Assembly (NCBI GenBank): GCA_036429605.1
Contig: JAVFKD010000002.1
Span: 186,001-250,000 of the forward strand
Direction of reading: 5' to 3'
Source of the DNA: Cladobotryum mycophilum
Lineage: Eukaryota; Ascomycota; Sordariomycetes; Hypocreales; Hypocreaceae
Length of the DNA stretch: 64,000 nt
The position numbers were made by a program, and so were the translations under genes. Under the pieces are notes generated by a model that saw nothing but the letters and a program-made list of their open reading frames with translations, was not told where the DNA came from and made no database searches. Shown here one piece after another: positions 33,692 through 45,687 of the stretch; position 1 is the stretch's first letter; each line of letters begins with the position of its first letter.

Positions 33692-35776
33692 TTAACTCTC
33701 GGCTTTTGAAGCTGGTCCTGCTCCTGCACTTGACTTGAGACTCTCAACGTTTGCAACTCTTAACAGTTCCCAATCAATTTCGGGTCCCTCAAATGAATGT
33801 CTACCACTGAAAACCCAGAGCACCAGAACTATGACAAAAAGGCTCACCGCAACAACGCTGGTGTAATTCATCGACCCCGCTGCGACGGGGAGACTTGGGG
33901 GCATGCAGATGAAAACCCCCAAAACCACGACCCAGAGGACAGCGAACGCATTGCACACGTATCCGAGCCAGCCCAGGTTGAGATATCGTGGAGGTAGAGA
34001 CTGGTTGCGGCCCTTGAACAGTAGGATAACTTGCGGAACGGCGTAGGTGATGTTCAAGTACAGGACGGCAGAGGTGATGATGGAGTTAAATGCCGTAGTC
34101 GACGCGAGGTAAAGCAAGCCGTAAATGCAAACGAATACAAAGGCTGCAATCGTGGTGCGGACCGGGAATCCAAGTCTGGGGTCAATATGGGAGAAATAAC
34201 TAGAATATGGCACCCCATTCTAGAAGCAGTAATTGTTAGATGGAGAAAATCCTCATCGTCGCCATCAAGGGGAGCTTCAACGTACGTCGCGTGCAAATGC
34301 CCAAGCTAGGCGGCCGCTCGTGACCCATTGGGCTGGGAGGCAGGCTACAAATTTGTACATTAGCTTGACATCAGACACGAAGCCCGATGCCATCGTACTT
34401 ACTGATGTAGACAGCAAGAAGCCATGCAACGAGGAAAACAGTGACATTTTTATTTCCCGTCCTGTCATCAGTCAGCACAGCTGATGATGCTTCAGCTTCG
34501 ATAAACTTACGCTTGGTAAATTAATTCTATACTGGGCAGCGGCGAAGTGCTCACAGCGTGAAGGTCTATCATAAAGTACATCAGGGCCAGGAAGAGGGAA
34601 AAGCTGGTGACAAGCCCAATCACCAATGTCATGGCGATAACCTGAGGCACCCGTCGTCCTGGCTGGTGTATTTCTTCGCTGATGTGTATGGCTATCGTCA
34701 TGTTAGTCACATCCTACGGCGGCACTCATGGTACTGGATATACCTCCATCGGTCCCTCCATAGGCATACATGCAATTGGAAACTCCGAGGACCCATGCCG
34801 TTCCATCTGACCAACCGCTCGTCCCGAGACTCGGCTGGATGAGGAACGAACCTGGCTGCGTGTGCTCATGCATACCAACAGCAGTAAAGAGCCAAATGAA
34901 GAAGCCAAATATTGAAAGCGCCAAAGAAAACTGAACAATCAGGGACAGCTTCCGTGATGCGATAAAGAGCGGTATGACTGCTACCAATCAGCACAAGCCA
35001 TATTATCGAACCTTCTCCAAAGGAGAGCTCCCAAATGCGTATACGAACGTGTAATGACGGCAATAGAGAGATAGAATAGGTAAATATGCCATTGCTTTGC
35101 GACAAAGCTATGGTCGAAGAAATTAATTATCCCAGGTAATGTGATTGCTGCGAGGGAGATGCCAGAACAGCTGTGAGCATGTTAGCATAGCACAATGCAC
35201 CCATACGAGTCTATCGGAAGGACGAAGACTGACGTTAGCGTCCACCAGGCAATGGTTGACATCCATCCAATTATATATGCCGTGAACCTCTTCGCCTTTT
35301 GGGGGCTTAGAATGTAGCAGAAGTGGTATTGACCGCCTGTTGACTATGCACGTTGGTCAGTCCGTTGCATTTTCGTGTTACACTATGGGTCTTACAGGAA
35401 ACGCAGACGCAATCTCGCTCAGTCCAATGGTGATGAGAAATTGCGCTACAAATGCTACGAGTAGCCCAAAGAGAGCAACTTGAGGCCCACCATAGACAAG
35501 AGATTGCCCAAAGTTGCTCTGCATTGTATGTCAGCAGACAGCACCACGTCATAGGGCATACTATCATGACTGACCAAATATCCGACCCAGGAGTTTGTAA
35601 TATTGAAGCCCAGGGCAAGAGCCGAGATCCAGCTAAACTGACGTGCCAATGTTGATTCATGTCCATTGGCACGAAGAACAGCGTCGTCCAGGTCAACATT
35701 GGACTCGAGTACAGCTCCATTGTCGATACTGAGCACTTCTTTAGTGTCTTTGGAATCTTTTTCTTGACTTCCATGT
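33692..35776 (-). CDS. APC-family amino acid/GABA-type permease
   Basis: A multi-exon gene. Supported coding blocks on the minus strand end at 35575 and then run 35518-35396, 35343-35234, 35170-35049, 34980-34744, 34691-34511, two short exons between about 34470 and 34266, and 34213-33692. Joined frames give ARQFSWISALALGFNITNSW, SNFGQSLVYGGPQVALFGLL and STGGQYHFCYILSPQKAKRF. These are followed by AYIIGWMSTIAWWTLT, a SEEIHQPGRRVPQVIAMT block, SGRLAWAFARDNGVPYSSYF, and four C-terminal membrane helices. This is the fungal branch of the amino acid/choline/GABA permease superfamily, normally with 12 membrane helices importing amino-acid-like substrates. The start is unresolved: the first coding block (from VLSIDNGAVLESNVDL) has no in-frame Met before an upstream stop, so a short first exon must exist. 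The coordinate 35776 is approximate. No disabling mutation found. Confidence 0.8.
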
Positions 35777-36816
35777 TGATCTCCTCTGGCTGTCAGCGTC
35801 GTTGCAATTTGCCGTGAGGAATACGATTCTACCTCGACTTCTGAGGAAAGTTGTGAATATGGGATGATCAGTACCAGCCGGAGGGGTTATTATACCGAGG
35901 AAAATAAAATAAAATGAAAACTCTTGATGTCAGAGATTCGCCTACGCATCCCTCACCTTCCTGTTTCCTGGCAGAACCCATACATAGGATATTAACCGCC
36001 CCCGGAAGCGGTGGGGTCATGGTGGATAGAATACAGGACAGCCAGGCCAAGTCAAAGGGTTTTTCCTTACCGTACCACGTTTTGATCTAATGGTATGTAA
36101 AGCTGATCATAAATGCATTGATGCGGATACAGAGCCAAGACAAATTCTAGCGAAAAACCAACCATATCATCATGGCTAATAATTGACCGACATAATGCCT
36201 TGCCAATCGTGGGGGGGGGGTGATTTGAGGTGGGAATTGCGGCCATTGCCTATTCTGGCATTCTTCGTAGCGGTAACCATCTCCGTTTGTTTTTTTGCAT
36301 CAATCTCGTGACTTTCTTTTTTACATGGATGACGAAAGCGCGTGAGTTAGTGAGACAATTCTCAGAGTCGACACGACGTTCGTCGGGGAGAAGCGGGCAA
36401 AGATGCTGAGGCAAAGATCTCCTCGTGTGCCTGGATCTCTCCTGGCGATGGAGTAGCAACGCCCAGCAACAGGTCCAATATTCCTGTGGCAGGCTTTACG
36501 GCGAAATGCGTACTCACAATCTCCAACATTCCCGATATTCTGTGTCACGGTGTCGCAGCGCCTGGCAGATCGGTATTTGCTTGCCTATTAATGTGTCTAA
36601 ACTCGGGTAATCATGAGCATACCTCAGTCCTACATATACGGTCCGCGTAATCATCCAGTCAGGTTCAAGGTAGATGGATGATCATCACGTAGGTAAGTTG
36701 AAAGTGCAACATTATTTTATTGGAGTCTGAAATGATATATAATTAAGTGCATTGCTGACAGCGTAGTCGTGATCCATAAATACCCTCGTTCGATCCGACC
36801 CGAGCACTCGGATGCT
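35777..36816. other. Intergenic, no gene seen
   Basis: About 1 kb holding the promoter and perhaps the missing first exon of the permease at its left edge. A run of ten G lies near 36210-36220. Confidence 0.45.
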
Positions 36817-37548
36817 CTACTCTTGCACAAACTCCTTGGTCGAGAAAGACGGATGCTTTGGTCCGTCCAAGTCCTTTACAGCATCCTTGATCCAACTGAT
36901 GCCATAGTTATGCCATACCTGTCGTTCAGGCTGCGCCCAGGGTTTCTCAAGGTCCTCCCGATCGACGGTTCCAAAGTACACATCAACCATATTCGTGAAC
37001 TTGTTTGGCATCGGGCAGATGACATAGAAGAGATTAGTTCCGCATCTACCGCAGAATGATCGATGGACTCGCTTATCCACGTCCCACCCTTCCATACTCT
37101 CATCGGTCCCTCGGTACACCCGTAACCAGGTCCCAGTAGTGGGCTCCGTGCCGGACACCAGGCCGTAAGCCGGTACATACGACGGTCTCTCAGAGTCGCC
37201 CGATGCATCGTGGGGAGCAAGACGCAGACGCTGCATGGAACCATCATCATCCTGGCTGGGCAGACATGAGATGGTCACCATTTCTTTCGGGGCGAGGCAC
37301 CAGCTGGGAAGCAGGGAGCCTGTAGCTGCGCGACAGTCGTTGCAGTGGCAGAAGCAGATGAGCGGCAGCCGGGGCGTTTCTGGGTTCGAGGCCTCCTCTG
37401 GTGCGTGAACAAAGTATAATTGGCGTTCCTCGAAGGAGGGGATGGTGATGCGATATCTGACGGCGCCGCAGTTGCAACCCCCGCGAATCGCTATGGGCTC
37501 CCTTGGAAGAGGCATTTTGATGCACAATGTCGAGAACAAAAAGACCAA
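36817..37548 (-). CDS. GFA/CENP-V-type zinc protein
   Basis: A single exon of 243 codons. The glutathione-dependent formaldehyde-activating (GFA) fold is shown by its cysteine pattern: C25 and C27 in GGCNCG, C67, C69 and C72 in FCHCNDC, and C166 and C169 in FCGRCG. These bind structural and catalytic zinc in the family. The rest includes TGSLLPSWCLAPKE and a C-terminal VDVYFGTVD segment. Members are small soluble zinc proteins. Some act on the glutathione adduct of formaldehyde, but many fungal copies have no assigned reaction, so none is claimed here. Met12 (MPLPREP) is an alternative start. Upstream, at 37701-37730, lies a three-copy 10-bp tandem motif. Confidence 0.87.
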   Translation of the reverse strand: MVFLFSTLCIKMPLPREPIAIRGGCNCGAVRYRITIPSFEERQLYFVHAPEEASNPETPRLPLICFCHCNDCRAATGSLLPSWCLAPKEMVTISCLPSQDDDGSMQRLRLAPHDASGDSERPSYVPAYGLVSGTEPTTGTWLRVYRGTDESMEGWDVDKRVHRSFCGRCGTNLFYVICPMPNKFTNMVDVYFGTVDREDLEKPWAQPERQVWHNYGISWIKDAVKDLDGPKHPSFSTKEFVQE

Positions 37549-37700
37549 CGAACTATCGGTTGTTTTTAAACAATATGATTATTAGCAGTGGCGCTTTCTA
37601 TGTGATCGCTGCCCTTTTTCTCCAATTTCTGTGAGCCACCAGCTCTTTAAATACTCTTCATTCTGTCCATTTAGATGAATGTCAGACTGCGGCACGGGGG

Positions 37701-37730
37701 ATCTGACAACATCTGACATGATCTGACACC
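37701..37730. promoter_or_regulatory. Three tandem ATCTGACA boxes
   Basis: The octamer ATCTGACA occurs three times at exactly 10-bp spacing (37701, 37711, 37721), about 150 bp upstream of the GFA gene start. One helical turn per copy suggests a binding site for a transcription factor on one face of the DNA. Role inferred. Confidence 0.45.
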
Positions 37731-38068
37731 AGCCGCTAAAACACCAGCCACCAATAACCACCATTGGCAGATTCACAGAAGTGTGCATTTCCCCAGCGGG
37801 GTAATGGACGTGTCCGAAACACGATGCTACGGCGGCTCAATCGGTTTATCAGTTATATCGCATGTCACGATGGTAGGCGAACCCTCGGGATAGGAAGGTT
37901 AAATAAATATATTTTGATCACTATTTATCCACTTCATCGAGAGAAGGGATGCCGAGGCTGAAGATGGGGGCTCAATGTGCAGTTCAAGAAGCGAAGGTGA
38001 ACATGAAAGGTTGATTCATTCATACCTTGCTCACCGTCCAACACCATGCCACCTACAGTCATACGATC

Positions 38069-39175
38069 TCAAAGGCGTCCCTTTCGCCCATCCTCTACAA
38101 TCTTCAACACCGGCTTCAGATTATTTACTCGATCCCAAATGCCTCCCAGACCCAGTTCTTTTCCTCGACTCTCTTCTCGCGCGAACCATTCCTCGGCGGA
38201 CTTGATTCGGTGAGGGTGGATCTCGTCGAGCAGCTTGAGATCGCGGCGAACGACTCCTTGATTTCCCCGAGAATACTTCCACATATTCCAGAACCCCGTA
38301 AAGTTGCGGCGGATGCTCATGGTGGCGGGGTCGTTTGGATCAGAATTATACCCCGCGGCCGTGACGCCGTTGCCCATGGGGCCGTTGCTCCAATATGTGT
38401 CCAGATCAGTATCGATGTATCTTGCAGGGTGCCCGGACACCTTCTCAAAGGCGCGTGCGAGGTCGTGGTAGTCGATCAAGTCAATGGCAACCTCAAGGTC
38501 CAATCCGTTGGCCCTGTCTTGGTGGTCGAACAGCCAGCGAACGTAATGCTCGCAGTCATCGAGGTCAACATGAGCGACTCCGCCTTCTCCCAGTGGCACC
38601 CTCCAAGTGACGACGCCATCTTCAACCGTGGGAGACATGGGGGTTGACCGTCCAAGTGTCATGGATATATATGGCCCGGTAGTGAAGAGCGCCGCGCCCA
38701 TTCTCTTGGAGATGTTTGCGTCTTTGTTTTGTTGGATGATCCATTCGCCGACACGGCCCTTTCCGTCGTAATGACCGCATCGGAACTTTGGGTCAAAGCC
38801 ACTCTTCTTGTAGACGTAATCCAAGTTGCCATAGACGAAGAACTTGATGCCTTCTTCGAGTGCTAACTCATATGACCGAATAGCCCAGAATGTTTCCGTT
38901 TTCTCGCCACAGTTGAAACCGTCAATGTTCACGAATGCGTAGGTGGCCCCTTGGAATCCCTTTCGGAGGTCATCCTCATTGGCAAAGGTGCCTTCTATAG
39001 CCTCGACATTTCCCAGAGCAAGGAGTTGCTTGGATCTGGCTGATGTGGAATCGCGGGTCAGGAAGCGGACCTTGTATGCTTTGTCTTTGACGAGGCCACG
39101 GACAACAGGGATGCCCTGGGCTCCTGTTCCGCCGACGACGAATACAATTGGGGCGTTGGAAGTAGATGAGGCCAT
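38069..39175 (-). CDS. NmrA-like NAD(P)-binding protein
   Basis: A single exon of 368 codons. The N-terminal Rossmann fold begins with IVFVVGGTGAQGIPVVRGL (GxxGxxG at residues 15-21), followed by VRFLTRD, the position that usually sets NADP preference. FQGATYAFVNIDGF and IKFFVYGNLDYVYKK fit the NmrA family of atypical short-chain dehydrogenases. The usual catalytic Tyr-x-x-x-Lys is not evident, as in redox-sensing NmrA proteins. Other readable blocks are HYDGKGRVGEWI and RPLGEGGVAHVDLDD-like text. Members act as NAD(P) sensors or as reductases. No cluster context supports one choice. The ATG at 39175 is the only sensible start. Confidence 0.88.
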   Translation of the reverse strand: MASSTSNAPIVFVVGGTGAQGIPVVRGLVKDKAYKVRFLTRDSTSARSKQLLALGNVEAIEGTFANEDDLRKGFQGATYAFVNIDGFNCGEKTETFWAIRSYELALEEGIKFFVYGNLDYVYKKSGFDPKFRCGHYDGKGRVGEWIIQQNKDANISKRMGAALFTTGPYISMTLGRSTPMSPTVEDGVVTWRVPLGEGGVAHVDLDDCEHYVRWLFDHQDRANGLDLEVAIDLIDYHDLARAFEKVSGHPARYIDTDLDTYWSNGPMGNGVTAAGYNSDPNDPATMSIRRNFTGFWNMWKYSRGNQGVVRRDLKLLDEIHPHRIKSAEEWFAREESRGKELGLGGIWDRVNNLKPVLKIVEDGRKGRL

Positions 39176-40071
39176 TGTTTTTTAGTAGTGACCAAAAGTT
39201 AAGAAGTAAATAATGGAGATTACTAGATGTAGTGATTTAAGCGATACGAAACACGTCAAGAACACAGGCGAAGAAAGGATTTATTATAGTCATCATCATG
39301 ATAGCCATCAAGTTCCTCGGACACCGAGCTTGGGAGAGTGGAATGATCGAATTCATCATCAACGCATTGAATCGAGAATATACGGTAGCTGATCAGTAAT
39401 ATTATTTTATCTCCCTTCCACAGGATTCTGTAAGTAGCGCCATTGAGCTTCGCCGCTTAGTCCACGAGGCCTCCGAGGTAGCGAGTTGTAGCAACTTATG
39501 ATTAAGAATGTTTACCTTGAACGTATAAATCCTGACGTGTGATCAGTAATCATGAAAGAGGACGGGGAATAGTATCGTGCAGTTGAAGTCTTTGCTTCAA
39601 CTTTAATTATAATTAAGCTTATCTGTGGAATTATGTTTAGTAAACGGGGCCGAATAATCAATTCTCATCGTCATTATGGTACTTGATTGGGAGACGAGGG
39701 TTTACAATATGATTATTCTGGTGTGTAGGGTATGTTAATGTGTTATCACCGCTGCTGCAGTGCCCCATGTGAATCAGTCTTCTTGGATGTAATATTTGAT
39801 TAGTGATCACAGAACTATCGATTCCTCGGATACTCTCGGGCCTCTCGGATCAGTGAGCATGTTGGTTACGAGCCATCACGCTGTTCGTAGTGTTGAAGGT
39901 GTATAACAGTACTTATTAAAAGTTTGAGAAATCTTATTACCTCCATCGCAGGTCATCTATCTACTCTACACGATGGGTGTGGACATGAACTGTCGCATTG
40001 CACCAAGTCTGTACCCTCAATTTTTAGTCGGGGAGTATCGGCCCTACCCTGTCATGTGGGACAGAGATGTC
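39176..40071. other. Intergenic, no gene seen
   Basis: About 0.9 kb of AT-biased DNA that ends at the LINE insertion point. Repeated TGATCAGTAAT words (about 39390 and 39540) are the only pattern noted. Confidence 0.45.
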
Positions 40072-40087
40072 ACATCGCCTTCTCCTC
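40072..40087. repeat. Target-site duplication, left copy
   Basis: The 16-mer ACATCGCCTTCTCCTC here is repeated exactly at 46032-46047, directly after the CAAA tail of the LINE. This defines the insertion boundaries. Confidence 0.88.
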
Positions 40088-40203
40088 ACCTCCCTTTGAC
40101 ATATCAATTTCTTGGCACCAGCTGTTAAGGGAACATATGCAAATTTCATACAAATCCTTAACAACTAGGGGTAAAACACCAAATACTAAGCTGCGTCGGC
40201 AGC

Positions 40204-41940
40204 ATGGCGTCCACGCCTGCAGCGCCGACTATCCAAGCGAGCCAATTCCCATTCGAACTGGGAGAGATTACGCCGACTGACTTGCAACAACGCGCGCGAG
40301 AAGCACTGCCTCATAACCAATACCCTCACCTACCCAGCACACCTTAGCCACTGCCGCAACAAAGAACCACCAATCCACCGCCCTCCAGTTCACCTTTCCA
40401 CTTAACTGCCAACCCTACCAATGAAAGGATTCCTACCCAAGACGCAACAGCACCAGCCGTACCCGCTGTACACGACTATACCCAGCAAGTACTGGACGAA
40501 CGAGCAGCTATGTATGCCGAAGAACATAAGGTCCTAAACGCGTTCAGTACCGCGTTCGACGCGATAGCAAAGCAATTCACCACCGATCACGCAAGAAAGA
40601 TTGCAACAGCTCTTACAAATGCCTTTAAATCAGCCTGCATATCAGCCCTTAACCCAAAAGAACCTCCCAAAGGAAACACAACCACATACGCGTCGGTACT
40701 ACATAACACACAGGGCCCTGGTCCAACAGCACCACAGAAACCACAGGCTCATACAAAGCATCCCCCAGGGACCAAAGAAACAGTCCACCCCGATCTTAGG
40801 ATCCTAGTCAGACTAGAAAAACAATCTCCTGCATGGCAGAAGGAGCCTGCCGCGATCCGAGACGTAATTTCCAAAGCACTCAGCATGCCTATCTCAAGAA
40901 TCCCAAAGGCAACACAAACAGCAACCGGATGGGCAATCCATACAGCCGACCAGGGTGTTCAGAGAGAAGTATTAGAACGCAAAGAAGAGTGGATTAGGCT
41001 GCTAGGTGCCCTACACGCAGAAACAAGACAAATATGGTATAACTACATAGTAGAAGAATGCCCTCGCACTATCCCAACCTGGGATGGGAGGCCAGTAGAC
41101 TTTAATGAGTGCTTTCGCGAAGAAGTGATCACGCAAACAGGCACCGCGCCTGTGAGCTTCCGCCCTACGCGTAAGAACGAACCTCATGCGCCCACTCAGA
41201 AAATGATAGTCTCTTTCCCCACACCCATCACCAAGCGCTGGCGTTTATTCGGGAGCAGCCGAATGGCCCGTTACCTTGAGAAATCCAAGCTCCCGGAACA
41301 GTGTGTGTGGTGCTGGGATTACCATTCCTGGCGCCACTGTAGCCGAAAGCAACGCTGCAACCGCTGTGGTAAAACAGATCACGACTTCGAGACCTGCCAA
41401 CGGCCTGAGCAGTGCCCTAACTGCTTAGAACCTGCCCCTCCAAACCACAAGGACTGCTCTATGAAACCTTATAAGGCAAGGGGCGCTATTCAAAGACCTA
41501 CACAGCATCAAAGAAAGACAGCGCGCACTACAGGAGCGCAACGATACCGACAGCGCAATCCGGAGCACACAACTGCCCCAAACGAAGACAGGACACAGTT
41601 CACAGAGGCTCGATTCTCGCCACACCTAGCCAATGAGAAGGAGAGACCAGCAGGGGAAGAACGGGACAACGACCCGATAACAATTGATGCTGAGCCCTTA
41701 TCCCCACAGCCCCCCGAAGGTCCCGAAGAAGAAGAACCTACCAACCCAATAACTCCTCCAGGACCTGGCTCTGCAACAAGCCTGTCAACGGAAGCGCCGG
41801 CAGCCTCGCTAGTCGTCTCCCGTACTCGCTCACAGACTGCTACCATGCTAAGGAACAGGATCAACAGACCAACAACACAGCTGGAGCCTTTCCAGAAACC
41901 AAGAAAAAGGTCCCGCCACAACTCAATCACCAATCTATGA
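40204..41940 (+). pseudogene. LINE ORF1 (gag-like, zinc-knuckle RNA-binding protein)
   Basis: ATG 40204 opens a frame MASTPAAPTIQASQFPFELG that continues in register to TGA 41938-41940 (about 578 codons), interrupted once by TAG at 40345-40347. CAG to TAG is the kind of C-to-T change made by repeat-induced mutation. From 40510 the frame is uninterrupted for 476 codons. Near residues 360-415 there are clustered cysteines and histidines in CCHC style: CVWCWDYHSWRHC, CNRCGKTDHDFETC and CPNCLEPAPPNHKDC. These bind the element's RNA. The remaining C-terminus is Pro/Glu-rich. Its stop codon overlaps the ORF2 start in an ATGA arrangement. Confidence 0.83.
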
Positions 41941-44900
41941 CACGCCCTAATAGCTCTAATAAAGACCTTGCCCGAACAAAAACCCTGCGAATCTTCCAGG
42001 CCAATGTGGGTAAGATCGGACCTGCCCATGACACCGCCCTCGCCCTGGCTGACACCGAAGAATTTGATATCATCCTGATGCAAGAACCCTGGGTAAGCCT
42101 AAAAGGCGACAGCATGACAAAAACCCACCCAGGGTACCGCACATACTCACCTGTGAATAGCTGGGAGGGAACCAGAGACCGACCAAGGGTTATGACCTAT
42201 ATTCGGCGCAATCTTGAGCTTGACGCTGACTAGACCCGCCTTGTAGCCACAAGGGATATACTCTGGATCAAGACTAGCGATATTACTATAGTAAATATTT
42301 ATAGGGACCTAGATGTCCCTGAAACACTCGAAGCCATCCTCACATGGCCGATCCCTGACCGATGCCTGATAGCAGGGGACTTTAATGCTCGTCACTGCAG
42401 CTGGGAGCCAGGAGCCAACGCCGAGCACCAAGGCGGCCGTATAGCAGACTGGGCGGAAGAAACTGAGCTCGCGCAGCTAGTCCCGGCGGCACCCACGAAC
42501 CCGTGGAACACCACCATTGACCTTGCCTTTACTAACATCCCCCTCGCGGAAGCAGCCGTCGAGGAGCACTTACTGACCAGCGCTGACCATTACCCTATCA
42601 CTATTACCATACCGGAGATACGACTCCAGTCAAGGCCACGGAAGAGAGCCCGACTGTGCACCTCCAAGGAGACCCAGAGATTTCTCTTTTTGATCCAGGA
42701 AGGGGCGCGGGACCTGCCCACACAGACAACCAACACGGATGACCTAGACTCTCTAGCGACAGTAATCACAGAGCTCATTCAAATCTCGCTAGAAACAGCA
42801 GGAACCCCACCAAGGCAAACGCAACGAGCCGCACCGTGGTGGACGGAGGAATGCGCGGAAGCTGCCCTTAAATATCGGCAGACCCGCCGCCGCTTCCCTC
42901 TAGGCTTCTGCCGAGCTATCCAAGAAGCCAGGAAAGCCCTACAAAAAACTGTGCGAAGAACTAAGCGCTAGTTTTGGCGGACTATTATTGATGAAGTCAA
43001 AGACGGCGCAGGGATCTATAAGCTAGCCCGCTGGGCCCAACGAACGTCACCCTTTCAAACCCCTCCTCTACAGGTGGGGGGATAGTCTACGAGACCTAAC
43101 GGGATAAGGCCCTGGCTCTGCGAAAGGCCACGCTGGAACGCAGAGCTGCCGGGGACGACATCTCTTAGCCCTGGGCCCCCCTAACCCCCACAACTCCTCT
43201 TCCCTTTTCCCTTACAGTGACCCCGGAGCAGACTAGGTACGCAGCCCTGCACACAGGGAATATAGCTCCCGGGGCCGACGGTGTCACAGTACAGCTACTG
43301 CAGCTTTCTTGGGACCACCTCGGTACTCACATCCACTGTCTTTATGCCGGCTGCCTTGCTGTGGGATATCATCCGCAGATCTTCAAGAGTGCGGAGGTGG
43401 TCATGATCCCTAAGCCAGGGAAACGTGATCTCATAAAACCCAGAGCCTGGCGCCCCATCTCACTACTGTCGTGCCTTGGCAAAGGGCTTGAACGTCTGAT
43501 CGCAAAACGGATGGCCTGGATATTAGTGCAACACGAGGTCCTCGACCCAAAGCAGGCAGGCGCACTACTAAAGAGGTCAGCCGTTGACCTGGCCGTGGCA
43601 CTTATACACGATATCGATCAGGCTCTTATGGAAGGAAAGGTGGCAACGCTAGTTACCATGGACGTCCAGGGTGCCTTTGATGCGGTGCTGTGCAACAGGC
43701 TCCTGCTCCGCCTAAGGGAACAGGGCTGGCCAATTACGCTAGTGCGATGGGTGGAATCATTTATGACCGGACGTCAAGCTAGTGTACGACTGCAAGACAC
43801 AACTATAGAAAACTCCCCCTACAATGTGGACTACCACAAGGCTCGCCTATCTCCCCTATTCTATTCTTGCTGTATACGCAGCCGATATACCTGCTCGGCA
43901 ATAGGTCGGGCAGGTTCGGATACGCAGATGACACAGCGATACTACGGATAGGGAATACTATAGAGGAAACAGTATCGCTGGCTAATGCAGATGTGGCTGA
44001 GCTGTCCCAATGGGGCACTGAGAACGCTGTCTTTTTCGACCCAGATAAAACGGAGGTAATGCACTTCGCGCGTTATAAGAAACAGATCCAAGAGGCCCCG
44101 CCCGTGCTACAGGGCACGATAGAGAAACAGCCGGAGCCGGCCATGCGCTGGCTCGGGATCTGGTTTGACTCTTCTCTCTGCTTTCGAGCCCATGTAGACA
44201 AATGGGCGACCAAGGCTCTAACACTAGCACATCACCTACGCAGTCTCACCAACACATAACGAGGCCCTCTCCCGAAAGCAGTAAGAAGGGCAGTGCTTGG
44301 CTGCATTAAGCCTATCTTGCTGTATGGCATTAAGGCGTGGTACCCTGGCCTTACAAGGCCATCAGTCTACAGGCAGTCTAAAAGAGTGATTGTTAATTCT
44401 AGGATACTATATCTCCACAAAAAACTATCCCGACCGTTACTAAAAGGTATACGTGCAATACTTCCTACCTGGGACTCAACTCCCTTACCCGTTCTATACC
44501 GAGAGAGCGGGATTCTACCAATCGACCAGCTTATTGAAGCACGACGCCTTTGCTTTGCAACGTGGCTCTTGCGGCTAGACCACCGGCACCCGCTAGCACA
44601 ACGCTTGCAAAAGACTAATCCCTTGAGAGAATCCTGGCTAAGCTGCATTAAACCGCAGTAGGTGCTACAAGGCTATGCTTCTAAACCTCGCAAATCACCT
44701 AGCAGGCTAGAAAGAACCGCCGCTCTTATCGATGCAAAATGCCCCAGACCACGACTACTACTAAAAGACATAAAAGCAATTATAGACCCTTTTCCCAGCA
44801 AAGAGAAAGCTACAGAGCTACTTAATCAGTGGGTAAGCGAGGTACGAGACTACCTGATCGTATACTCTGATGGCTCCCAGCTTCAGGATAGCGCTACGGG

Positions 44901-45687
44901 CTGGGGTTTTGTTATCCTCCGGGATAGCCAGCTGCTGCAAAACGGGCACGGGAGGCTTGGCCTAGCAGAGGTCTACGATGGAGAGATTCGAGGAGCATTA
45001 GAAGGGCTACGAGCCGCCGCGCAGATCCAAAACGGAGAAAAGATAACAGTCTGCATAGACAGCACAGCTGCACTTACGAGCCTTATGGGCACCCCATCAG
45101 ACTCCTCGCAAGCCGAGGCCTTAGCCTTCCAGGAGCTCGCTACAGAACTAAGAGCGTCACTCCGTTGGTGTCCTGGTTATATGGGAATCCCGGGCAACGA
45201 GATGGTAGACGAGCAAGCTAAATTAGGCGCCAGTCTGCCTAACAACAATAATACCATAACACTGGCGGCAGCTCGCAGGATAGCACGCCGAAAACCCTTG
45301 ACGGCCTTCCAACAATGGTGGAAAAAGGAGGCCCCAGCCTCCTACCAACGACTGCAACTGCAGGTGACCCTCCGGGAACCCCCAGAGCTATCGCTAACCC
45401 GTAACAACCTACATCGGCTGATAGCGGCCCGATCAGGCCACGGCGACTTCGCTGACTATTACACACACAAGTACCCAGGCAGCACTGCTACACGGACCTG
45501 CTCATGCGGCAGGAACAAGACCTTAGACCACATATTCTACTGCAGGAAGGTTAATCCGAAACATCGGATAAAACTTAGACTAATGCTATTAATGATAATT
45601 GCCTAGTACCTAGGGCCTGACTTTGAACGATTTATAAAGCTAGTAAACGAGACAGGCTTCTTCCAAAAGATCTGCCCTCGAAACTAG
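41937..45687 (+). pseudogene. LINE ORF2 (endonuclease, reverse transcriptase, RNase H)
   Basis: Starts at ATG 41937 inside the ORF1 stop region. In order: AP-type endonuclease (LRIFQANVGKIG, ILMQEPW, LIAGDFNARHCSW, TSADHYPI); reverse transcriptase from 43200 (GADGVTVQLLQ, RAWRPISLLSCLGKGLERLI, then GLPQGSPISPILFL in the next frame, and GYADDTAIL at 43918-43944); RNase H from about 44857 (VYSDGSQLQDSATGWG, CIDSTAALTSL, GIPGNEMVDEQAK); and a final CSCGRNKTLDHIFYC zinc motif. In-frame stops lie at 42231-42233, 42969-42971, 44257-44259, 44659-44661 and 45604-45606. The frame shifts between 42971 and 43217 and again near 43825. The last coding text, RFIKLVNETGFFQKICPRN, ends at 45687. Inactive. 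Confidence 0.88.

Noticed and set aside
34031..34484. Plus-strand open frames over the permease gene
   Set aside because: They overlap permease exons on the other strand and show no protein features.
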